This document shows positions 25,102 to 32,475 of a stretch of 64,000 bases of DNA, piece after piece (positions within the stretch are counted from its first letter, which is position 1; each line of letters begins with the position of its first letter). The notes beneath the pieces were generated by a model. That model had not been told where the DNA came from and searched no databases. It saw only the letters and a program-made list of their open reading frames with translations. The position numbers and the translations under genes are program-made. Source of the stretch: CAZYQW01 sp964649825 (GTDB lineage Bacteria; Planctomycetota; B15-G4; JADJEK01); NCBI GenBank assembly GCA_964649825.1, contig CAZYQW010000058.1, positions 1 through 64,000 on the forward strand, written 5' to 3'.

Positions 25102-27473
25102 ACCGGGCGGCGGGCGGAGCGAGCCCTACGTTCGGCGGCACGGTCCCCTACCGCACGCCCGATCCCGGCGTCGTCGACATCGTCGACGCGGCGCCGACGC
25201 CGCTCGCCTCGATGTCGCCGGACGGCCGTCGCGTCCTCCTGCTCCGGTACCGGGCGATGCCGACCATCGACGAGCTGTCCGAGCCGACGCTCGGCCTGGC
25301 CGGCGTCCGGTTCCTCCCGCGGCGGCATGACTGGAAGCGCTCCTACGACTTCATCGGGTTCTCGTGGCTCGATCCGAGGACGGGTGCGATCGATGAGATC
25401 GCGACCCCGCCGCATGCTCGCCTCGGGCGCCCGACGTGGTCGCCGGACTCCTCTCGTTTCGCGTTCACGCGGATCCGCGACGATGGCGTCGAGCTGTGGT
25501 GCGTCGACGTGGCGGACGGAGTCCCGAGGCGTCTGGTCGACCGACCGTTGAATCAGTCGCTCGGATCGACGTTCGCCTGGTGGCCGGACGGCTCGTCGCT
25601 TCTCGTGCTTCTCGTCGATCCCGCGCGGGTCGCGCCGAGCAAGCCTCGCGCCCCGATCGGCCCGACGGTCGAAGAGACGATGGGGCGTACGGCCACGAAC
25701 CGGACGTACACCGACCTGCTGCGCAACGTCCATGACGAGGAGCAGTTCGAACACTTCTTCACGTCGATCCTCGCGCGCGTCTCGCTCGACGGCACGATCA
25801 CTCCGATCGGCGAGCCGGCGGTCTTCCGTGACGTCGGGCCGTCGCCGGACGGGCGCTTCCTGCTCGTCGAGCGGGTCCGCCGGCCGTACCCGTACACGGT
25901 CCCGTTCCACCGGTTCGCGCACACGGTCGAGGTCTGGACGCACGACGGCGCGCCGATCGCGCTCGTGGCGGATCACGGTGTTGCCGACCAGGTGCCGATC
26001 CAGGGCGTGCCGACCGGGCTCCGCGCGGCGGCGTGGCAACCGATCGCGCCGGCGACGCTCGTGTTCGCCGACGCCCTGGACGGCGGCGATCCGCGGCGCG
26101 AAGTCGCGGCACGCGACCGTCTCGTCGCGTTGAACGAACCGTTCTCCGGCGATCCGATCGAGGTGGACCGGATCGAGCACCGGTTTGCCGGACTCGACTG
26201 GCTCGAGACGCCGGGCCTCGCCTTCGTAAGCGAATGGGATCGCGATCGACGCTGGGTGAGGACGCGGTTGATCGACGTCGCGGACCCGGCGCGCGAGCGG
26301 CAGGTCATCTTCGATCGCTCCGTGGACGATCGGTACGGAGACCCCGGCTCTCCCGTGCACCGTCGTACCAGAGAGGGCCACGTCGTCGTGCGAGTCGAAG
26401 ACGGCGCGATCTACCTCGCGGGCGAGGGAGCGACGCCCGAGGGCGCCCGGCCGTTCCTGGACCGCCGCGACCTCGAGACCGGCCGCGTCGATCGGCTGTT
26501 CCGTTCGGGCGACGACGAGTACGCAGCCTTCCTGCAGTTCCTCGGGGACGACGGCGGGCCCGCCGAGACGTTCCTCGCGCGCCACGAGACCGCGACGACG
26601 CCGCCGAACTACTTCGCGTTCGACGTGCGCTCGGGCGAACGGCGGCGCCTCACCGACTTTCCCGACCCGCACCCCCAGCTCACCGGCATCGACAAGCAGA
26701 TCCTGACGTACGTCCGTGGCGACGGCGTGGCCCTCTCCGGCACGCTCTACCTGCCCCCGGGCCATCGACCCGGAGAGCGGCGACCGCTGCTGATCTGGGC
26801 GTACCCGCAGGAGTACATCGACGCCGGGACGGCGGGGCAGGTGCGCGCGAACCGGAACCGCTTCACGCGGCTCGGCGGGATCTCGCCGTTGATGTTCCTG
26901 ACGCAGGGCTACGTCGTCCTCGACGACGCGACGATGCCCGTGGTCGGCGATCCCGCGACGGTGAACGACACGTTCGTCCGGCAGATCACCGACTCGGCGC
27001 GAGCCGCGATCGACGCCTGCGTCGAGCGGGGCGTGGCGGACCGCGGCCGCGTGGCGGTGGCAGGGCACTCGTACGGAGCGTTCATGGCCGCGAACCTCCT
27101 CGCGCACACCGACCTCTTCAGGGCGGGGATCGCGCGCTCGGGCGCCTACAACCGGACTCTGACGCCGTTCGGGTTCCAGAACGAGCGCCGTTCGCTGTGG
27201 GAGGCGAAAGAGGCGTACGTCGAGATGTCGCCGTTTCAACACGCCGATCGAATCAAGGCCCCGCTCCTGCTGATCCACGGCGAGGAGGACGAGAACTCGG
27301 GGACGTTCCCGCTCCAGACCGAGCGCATGTATCGCGCGATCGAGGGGCTCGGCGGCACGGCGCGCATGGTGCTCCTCCCGAAGGAGAGCCACGGCTACGT
27401 GGCGCGCGAGTCGGTGCTTCACGTGCTGGCCGAGTGCTTCGAGTGGCTCGATCGTCACGTCGACCGCGAATAG
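25098..27473 (+). CDS. S9 family prolyl-oligopeptidase-type protease, glutamyl endopeptidase-like (S9D)
   Basis: 791-residue serine peptidase with an N-terminal propeller and a C-terminal alpha/beta-hydrolase domain. The triad is visible: Ser near 657 in GHSYGAFMAANLLAH, Asp near 730 in HGEEDEN and His near 764 in ESHGYVARESVLHVL. The C-terminal third is strikingly close to plant chloroplast glutamyl endopeptidase (GIARSGAYNRTLTPFGFQNE, GQVRANRN), placing it in subfamily S9D. No signal peptide, so cytoplasmic peptide breakdown is likely. Start ATG overlaps the upstream exported-protein gene. Confidence 0.93.
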   Translation: MNRAAGGASPTFGGTVPYRTPDPGVVDIVDAAPTPLASMSPDGRRVLLLRYRAMPTIDELSEPTLGLAGVRFLPRRHDWKRSYDFIGFSWLDPRTGAIDEIATPPHARLGRPTWSPDSSRFAFTRIRDDGVELWCVDVADGVPRRLVDRPLNQSLGSTFAWWPDGSSLLVLLVDPARVAPSKPRAPIGPTVEETMGRTATNRTYTDLLRNVHDEEQFEHFFTSILARVSLDGTITPIGEPAVFRDVGPSPDGRFLLVERVRRPYPYTVPFHRFAHTVEVWTHDGAPIALVADHGVADQVPIQGVPTGLRAAAWQPIAPATLVFADALDGGDPRREVAARDRLVALNEPFSGDPIEVDRIEHRFAGLDWLETPGLAFVSEWDRDRRWVRTRLIDVADPARERQVIFDRSVDDRYGDPGSPVHRRTREGHVVVRVEDGAIYLAGEGATPEGARPFLDRRDLETGRVDRLFRSGDDEYAAFLQFLGDDGGPAETFLARHETATTPPNYFAFDVRSGERRRLTDFPDPHPQLTGIDKQILTYVRGDGVALSGTLYLPPGHRPGERRPLLIWAYPQEYIDAGTAGQVRANRNRFTRLGGISPLMFLTQGYVVLDDATMPVVGDPATVNDTFVRQITDSARAAIDACVERGVADRGRVAVAGHSYGAFMAANLLAHTDLFRAGIARSGAYNRTLTPFGFQNERRSLWEAKEAYVEMSPFQHADRIKAPLLLIHGEEDENSGTFPLQTERMYRAIEGLGGTARMVLLPKESHGYVARESVLHVLAECFEWLDRHVDRE

Positions 27474-27475
27474 GA

Positions 27476-27889
27476 TCAGATCTCCTTCCAGACCTTCGCG
27501 AGGCTCTCCCCGTAGACCGAGAGTTCCCAAGAGCAGAACCAACCGAACGGCGTGACGTGGGCGTGGTAGCCGGTCGAGGCGAGCCGATGCTGCAGCTCGG
27601 CGAGGAAATCGCGGGCGAAGACGGGGTCGGCGTTGGCCGCGCCGAGGTGGGTGAACGAGTGGAGCACGACGTTCTTCAGGTCGCGCTTGTTCGCGATCCA
27701 TTTGACGTGCTTCAACGTCTGACGGAACACCTTCGCTCGCCGCTCGTCGCCCGCGTCGCGATCCTCCGCGTGCACGAAGACGACGACGGTCTCCGCCACG
27801 TCGCCGGCGATCCCGTCCGCCGCGTCGTCGAGGGTCCGTTGGAACGGCTTCCAGGCGAAGCGCTCGGCCTGGAACGTCAACAGCTTCAC
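27476..27889 (-). CDS. Stand-alone threonyl-tRNA synthetase editing domain protein
   Basis: 137-residue protein matching the archaeal-type ThrRS editing domain (Pfam tRNA-Thr_ED), related to D-Tyr-tRNA deacylase: VKLLTFQAERFAWKPFQRTL at the start, KVFRQTLKHVKWIANKRDLK and NVVLHSFTHLGAANADPVFA in the centre, and a conserved C-terminus SWELSVYGESLAKVWKEI. In archaea this domain hydrolyses Ser-tRNA(Thr) and is fused to ThrRS; here it has no catalytic synthetase attached. It would act in trans on mischarged tRNA, or on another aminoacyl-RNA substrate. The GTG start overlaps the upstream M14-family gene (GTGA). Confidence 0.87.
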   Translation of the reverse strand: MKLLTFQAERFAWKPFQRTLDDAADGIAGDVAETVVVFVHAEDRDAGDERRAKVFRQTLKHVKWIANKRDLKNVVLHSFTHLGAANADPVFARDFLAELQHRLASTGYHAHVTPFGWFCSWELSVYGESLAKVWKEI

Positions 27890-29109
27890 GACGGTTCGGT
27901 GCGGTCGAGCTCGATGCGGGCAAGTCGGCGGAAGTCCGGTCGGCGGCGCGAGAAGATGAGTCGATCGCCTTCGTGACCAGCGCGGCGGAAGCCGAACAGG
28001 TGGAAGACCTCGACCACGAAGTAGCGCGCGACCTTCGGATCGACGACCAGCGTGTCGGGCCGGTGCTCGTGCCACGCGACCCCGGGCAGGACCGGCAGCA
28101 GGACGTGGAGCCGCAGGCGACGGATCAGCCAGGAGACGCGCAGCCAGAAGCGGCGGACCTCGCGGACGAGGAAGTACCCGTCCTCGCCCTGCTTCTGGTA
28201 GAGCGGCATGAGGATGCGCGCCGAGTCCTCGTGGACGGCGACATCGCCTGTGCGGTCCGACGCGAGGACCTCATCGCGCTCGACCGGCTGGAAGTTCATA
28301 TACCCCGGCCGCATGACGAAGCCGTCGTCCGCCGCGACCGGATGACGGTAGCGGATCTCCACCACGTGGGGAATGTCGCGCGCCACCGCCTTCAAGCGTT
28401 CGACGTGTTCGGCGTAGTCGGGCACGTGCGCCTCGGCCAGCGCGCCGGCCGCGACGAGGGTGATCCAGACCGCGGCCTCGTGGTTCTCGACGGTGTGCGG
28501 ATCGGCGTGCTGCCCGCCCTCGAACACGACGGCGACGTGGCCGAGATCGTCGAGGTACGAAAGCATCGTGCCGTCGATCGACTCCTCGAGACCGAGGATG
28601 ACGGGGACCGGCAGCGAGAACGCGAGCCGGCGATTGCGGAGCGTGTCCGAGATGGCGCAGAAGGGCGAGCCGCCGGCCGACGTGCTATGCAGGTCGAGGA
28701 AGTACACGGGGTCGCGCGCTTCCGCGAAGACGCCGAGGAACAGGCGCCCGAGCTCGCGTTGCTCGCGGTCCTCGCCTTCGGAGTCGTCCTGCTCGCGGCG
28801 CAGCAGCTCGGCGACGCGCTTCGCGCTCCAGCCGCGATTCAAGTCGCGATCGATGAAGCGCACGCCGCGGTCGAACGCCTCGATGTTGCCGACCAGTCCC
28901 ATCAGCTTGCCGCGGAGCGGCACCGATCGGTCCCCGAGCGTGGCGAAGACGCGCTGCAACGCGTACGTTCCGGCCGGCTCGTTGCCGTGGATCGCCGCGG
29001 TGACGACCACCGTCGGGCCGGGTCGTCCGGTCGTGTAGGTGCCGATGACCCGCTCGCGCGAGTGCGCCGACGTGACGGGTGTTTGGGGAGACGTAGGCGC
29101 TTCGCGCAT
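27886..29109 (-). CDS. Succinylglutamate desuccinylase/aspartoacylase family zinc hydrolase
   Basis: 407-residue M14-type zinc amidohydrolase. Zinc ligands and catalytic residues visible: AAIHGNEPAG (His and Glu), FLDLHSTSAGG (third zinc His) and VVFEGGQHADPHTVENH (catalytic Glu). The C-terminal ~120 residues (FWLRVSWLIRRLRLHVLLPV, YFVVEVFHLFGFRRAG) form an extra domain longer than in typical AstE. It removes an acyl or peptide group from an amino-acid-like substrate, not identified. A TAGGAT hexamer 8 bases before the ATG could be a -10 element for a near-leaderless transcript. It is coupled to the tRNA-editing gene downstream. Confidence 0.88.
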   Translation of the reverse strand: MREAPTSPQTPVTSAHSRERVIGTYTTGRPGPTVVVTAAIHGNEPAGTYALQRVFATLGDRSVPLRGKLMGLVGNIEAFDRGVRFIDRDLNRGWSAKRVAELLRREQDDSEGEDREQRELGRLFLGVFAEARDPVYFLDLHSTSAGGSPFCAISDTLRNRRLAFSLPVPVILGLEESIDGTMLSYLDDLGHVAVVFEGGQHADPHTVENHEAAVWITLVAAGALAEAHVPDYAEHVERLKAVARDIPHVVEIRYRHPVAADDGFVMRPGYMNFQPVERDEVLASDRTGDVAVHEDSARILMPLYQKQGEDGYFLVREVRRFWLRVSWLIRRLRLHVLLPVLPGVAWHEHRPDTLVVDPKVARYFVVEVFHLFGFRRAGHEGDRLIFSRRRPDFRRLARIELDRTEPS

Positions 29110-29226
29110 GAAGGAGCATCCTAATCGATGGAAACCGCGACTTCCCGCACGGCGTCCGCCTTGTTTTCGGCAAACGAGGGCCGAGAATCATCGAGCTGAA
29201 CCAACTTTCAACGGAGGCGCGGAGGC

Positions 29227-30624
29227 GTGGTGGATGACGTCGAACGGATCGTGAGGCGGTTGGCGGCTGATCCGACGAGCCCCCTTCGGGACGGCGTCGG
29301 GCCGGTGAGCGCCGGCGTCGCGCCGGGACGAATCGACGTGCTGGGAGGCGAAGTCGCGTTCGCGGGGGCATTCATCGCGGCGCAACCTACGGCGGAGACT
29401 GCGATCGTCGCGATCCGGCGCGGGGAAGACGGACGGATCCTGCTCCAGAGCGACACGATCGTCGCCGAAGGGCTCCAGCCGCGGATCGGAGTCCATCCCA
29501 CGTCTTTGCCGCTTCGCTACGAGGCGGATCTCATCGAGGCCCTCTCGGCCGACGCGAAGTCGCGGTGGATCGCTCCGCTCGTCGCCCTCGTGCGGCGAAT
29601 GGTCGCACCCGGTGCGATGCCCGGGCTGCGGATCGTCGTCCACTCCACGATTCCCCGTCGCGAGGGACTGGCGTCGTCGACCGCCGTGCTCGTCGCGGCG
29701 GCGCGGGCGCTGACCGGCGTCCTCGATCGGGGCTGGGCCGACGACGAGATCGTCGACGCCGTGCTGGAGATCGAGCGGTTCCAACGTCCGACGATCGATC
29801 GCGCGGTCGTGCGCGCCGTGGCGAGCTTCCGCGACGACAAGATCCTCCCGATCCTGCCGCAGCCGGACACGACCTACGAACCAGCCGACCTTCCGGCGCC
29901 GCTCGAGGTCTGGTATCTGCAGACGCCGAGCCCCGTGGCCGCCGACCGTTCTTCGAGCCGGCTCATCCGCGTGGCGACCGGGATGGCGTATCGGATGATC
30001 GTGTCCCGCATGGGCCTCACGGTGCGCACCGGGGAACGCGGCGAACCACAACAGGTCGAGGACCCCTACTTCCAGGGCTACTTCGCCAACGTCGACCCGA
30101 TCACGTACGCGGCCGAGTTTCGCGACCACCTGCCGCGGGAGCTTCGCGGCGAGGAGTTCCTCGACGCGTGGGGAGGTCTGGCCGACCCCGCCGTCCGCGT
30201 CGACCCCGCGCTGATGTACCCGGTGCGGCGCGCGGCGACGCTGGTCGTCGCCGAGAACCAGCGAGCCTGCTCGTTCGTCGACGATCTGCACCGCACGGCG
30301 CCGCCGGGCGACGTCGGTGTGGCGGCCTCGTTGGGCGCCGCGCTGACCGCGTCCTACCGCGATCTCCACGAGTTCGGGCACGTCCCGCGCGAGGTCGACC
30401 ACCTCGTGCGGGAGCTCCTTCGTCGCGGCGCGACCGCCGGCGTGCTCGGGGCCCGCGCGGCGATGGGGAACGGGACGGTCGTCGCGCTCGTGCGCCCGAG
30501 CGACGAGGCCGAGCGCGCGGTCGCCGCGGCGGTGGCTGCGTTCGAGCGCGAATTCGGTCGAACCGCGGCGCTCCATCGCGCTCCGCGCCGGGCCGTACCG
30601 TCGCCGGCGCAGTTCTCGATCTGA
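29227..30624 (+). CDS. GHMP-superfamily sugar kinase, galactokinase-like
   Basis: 465 residues. N-terminal galactokinase-type sugar signature VAPGRIDVLGGEVAFAGAFI (relatives: APGRVNLIGEH), the GHMP ATP loop IPRREGLASSTAVLVAAARA, and a C-terminal GARAAMGNGTVVALVRP resembling motif 3 (GGGFGG). Compared with galactokinase the sugar motif lacks the EHxD residues and motif 3 is altered, so the substrate probably differs and activity is not certain. The GTG start (29227 or 29230) has GGAGG 9 bases upstream. Neighbouring MobA-like and hydrolase genes do not define a pathway. Confidence 0.8.
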   Translation: MVDDVERIVRRLAADPTSPLRDGVGPVSAGVAPGRIDVLGGEVAFAGAFIAAQPTAETAIVAIRRGEDGRILLQSDTIVAEGLQPRIGVHPTSLPLRYEADLIEALSADAKSRWIAPLVALVRRMVAPGAMPGLRIVVHSTIPRREGLASSTAVLVAAARALTGVLDRGWADDEIVDAVLEIERFQRPTIDRAVVRAVASFRDDKILPILPQPDTTYEPADLPAPLEVWYLQTPSPVAADRSSSRLIRVATGMAYRMIVSRMGLTVRTGERGEPQQVEDPYFQGYFANVDPITYAAEFRDHLPRELRGEEFLDAWGGLADPAVRVDPALMYPVRRAATLVVAENQRACSFVDDLHRTAPPGDVGVAASLGAALTASYRDLHEFGHVPREVDHLVRELLRRGATAGVLGARAAMGNGTVVALVRPSDEAERAVAAAVAAFEREFGRTAALHRAPRRAVPSPAQFSI

Positions 30625-30670
30625 CGAACGACGGGCGGTCGGCGACCGGCCGAGCAAACGCGGGCCCGAG

Positions 30671-31318
30671 CTACGTGGGCGCCGCTCCACCTCGCAGCGT
30701 CGTCACGGCTCGCGCGTAGTCCTCGGGAGTATCGAGGTCGAGCACGAGACTCGCGTTCGTGGTCTCGACGTGGCACACGCGGCCGCGATCGCGCCGGATG
30801 ACGGCGTGGGCCGGCTCACCGTCGCCGAGGGCTCGGAACTCCGGCGCGAGCGAACGATCGAACAGCACCGGATGACCCCGCTGCCCGCCGACCGACGGGA
30901 CGACGATCGACGTGCCTTCAGCCCGCGCGCGATACCCGTCGATCAACGCACGAACGTCCTCGACCTCGAACAACGGTACGTCGACGGGGCAGATCAGGAA
31001 CGCGTCGGCTCGGTCCGAGAGGTTCTGCGTGCCGATCCGGATCGAGGAAGTCTGCCCCGCGTCGGGATCGACGTTCACCGCCGTCGTGACGCCTTCCAGC
31101 GAAACCGCGCGGCGCACGTCCGATTGCACCGGGTTCAAGACGACGATGACCTGGGTGACCGGCACCTCGCGCAGGACGCGCAGAACGCGGCCGAGCGCCG
31201 GCTCGCCGTTCAGGTCGAGCAACGCCTTGGGCCGCCCCATCCGCGTCGAACGTCCGGCCGCGAGAACGATTGCGGAGATCGACGGGTTCGTCGAGACGAT
31301 CGCGTCGGCCTCCGTCAC
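30671..31318 (-). CDS. MobA-like nucleotidyltransferase
   Basis: 215-residue NTP-transferase of the molybdenum-cofactor guanylyl/cytidylyltransferase-like group (MocA/MobA, CoxI-associated): the nucleotide loop ISAIVLAAGRSTRMGRPKAL, ICPVDVPLF carrying the metal-binding Asp, and QRGHPVLFD typical of MocA-type enzymes that build cytosine-dinucleotide molybdopterin. No molybdoenzyme is in the window, so a different sugar-1-phosphate substrate is also possible. GTG start overlaps the DinB gene stop (GTGA), so the two are coupled. Confidence 0.87.
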   Translation of the reverse strand: MTEADAIVSTNPSISAIVLAAGRSTRMGRPKALLDLNGEPALGRVLRVLREVPVTQVIVVLNPVQSDVRRAVSLEGVTTAVNVDPDAGQTSSIRIGTQNLSDRADAFLICPVDVPLFEVEDVRALIDGYRARAEGTSIVVPSVGGQRGHPVLFDRSLAPEFRALGDGEPAHAVIRRDRGRVCHVETTNASLVLDLDTPEDYARAVTTLRGGAAPT

Positions 31319-31845
31319 GGCGTGCGCGGCGTCCGCGCCGCGAGCAGGCGCTTCGTGAGGCTGATCTGGCCGCGGTGCTGCGCCTCGTGGTCGGAGAGAT
31401 GGCTCAGGATCCACCGCGTCGTGTACTCCGCGCCCGACGCAGGGTCGTGGCGGGCGACTTCGAGGTCGTCGTCCTTCAGGGTCCAGCAGGCCGACTCGGT
31501 CTGCGCCCGCACCTCGTCGAGCTTGCCGAGGTACCAGGAGAGCTCGTGCCCGGCCAGCGTCCGCGCCTCCTCCGAGTCGAGCCGCGCCGCCGCGAACTCG
31601 CGCTCGACGCTGGCCGGAAGCTCCTCGCCGAGTACGACCCGGCGGACCCACCAGAGCTCGACGCCTGCTATATGAAGGAGGAGCACCCCGATCGATACGT
31701 GCCATTCGGCCAGGCGGGCGTCGAGCGTGTCGGTCGCGAGCCCGGTCACGACGTCGCGCGTCCGGCGCCGAGCCTCCTCGAGCGCGGCGAACAGGAGGCC
31801 GACCTCGCGCTTCATTCCGGTCGGTGGTTCCACGGTTCGGCTCAT
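31315..31845 (-). CDS. DinB family protein (DUF664-like)
   Basis: 176-residue four-helix-bundle DinB/YfiT-type protein: EWHVSIGVLLLHIAGVELWW and ILSHLSDHEAQHRGQISLTK carry the three His positions (one in the first, two near HEAQH) that bind a metal in this fold. Members are thiol-dependent transferases or stress proteins in firmicutes and actinomycetes; the thiol partner here is unknown, though a bacillithiol-type YpdA-like reductase is encoded at 53483-54484. It precedes the MobA-like gene in one transcript. Confidence 0.88.
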   Translation of the reverse strand: MSRTVEPPTGMKREVGLLFAALEEARRRTRDVVTGLATDTLDARLAEWHVSIGVLLLHIAGVELWWVRRVVLGEELPASVEREFAAARLDSEEARTLAGHELSWYLGKLDEVRAQTESACWTLKDDDLEVARHDPASGAEYTTRWILSHLSDHEAQHRGQISLTKRLLAARTPRTP

Positions 31846-31941
31846 CGTGCGGGCGCTCTCGGGATCGGATTCCTGGCTTGCATTCGGTGCTCAAGGTACT
31901 GAGAACGAACCCCGAAGGACAGCCTGCGGAGGTGCGACTGG

Positions 31942-32259
31942 ATGGGACGACGAGTCCGGGTGGCGGAATCGAGTCGTTGGGACGAGCGCGATCGCGCGTC
32001 CGTCGACATCGGCGGACGGGAGATCACGGTCGTGCGCGGCGACGGAGGTTTCTTCGCGCTTTGGAACCGATGTCCCCACGCGAACGGCCGCGTCGGCGAC
32101 GGCGAGGTCCACGGAACGACGATCGTCTGTCCGCTCCACCGCTGGAAGTTCGACCTGAGGACGGGCGCCACGCCTCGAGATCGCCGGTTGAAGGCGACGA
32201 TCTACCCCGTCGAGGTGGTGGATGGGGTCGTCTTCGTCATCGTTCCGGACGAAGGCTGA
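31942..32259 (+). CDS. Rieske [2Fe-2S] ferredoxin-like protein
   Basis: 105 residues with the complete Rieske signature: NRCPHANGRVGDG (CxH) and CPLHRWKFDLRTG (CxxH), giving two Cys and two His cluster ligands. The size and absence of a membrane anchor fit the nitrite-reductase small-subunit/dioxygenase-ferredoxin type of soluble carrier. No dioxygenase or reductase gene is adjacent, so its partner is not known. GGAGG is 11 bases before the ATG. Confidence 0.92.
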   Translation: MGRRVRVAESSRWDERDRASVDIGGREITVVRGDGGFFALWNRCPHANGRVGDGEVHGTTIVCPLHRWKFDLRTGATPRDRRLKATIYPVEVVDGVVFVIVPDEG

Positions 32260-32289
32260 CGTGAACTCGATCGAGAGCTCGGAAGATCA

Positions 32290-32326
32290 TTCATAAGATG
32301 AACAAAATCAATTCGTTATGTTGATT
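32290..32326. repeat. AT-rich patch with two small inverted repeats
   Basis: An AT-rich island in otherwise GC-rich DNA. It includes TTCAT-AAG-ATGAA (32290-32302) and AATCAA-N9-TTGATT (32306-32326). It lies between the Rieske gene and the radical SAM gene and could be a regulator-binding site or weak terminator. Confidence 0.45.
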
Positions 32327-32475
32327 CTCATCGAGCTCGTTCGCGTCGTGCCTCACCGGCGAGCTCGTCGGGATGCTGCACCCGCCATCCGGTGCTATGA
32401 TTGGAGCCCCCACGGACCTCATCCGCACGGCGAGGTACCGGCCGGGTCGTCCTCGAACACCAGGGAACCCCCTCG

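Noticed and set aside
32260..32475. RiPP precursor gene upstream of the radical SAM protein
   Set aside because: No short frame here has a leader/core-like composition or ribosome-binding site; the AT-rich patch encodes nothing plausible.
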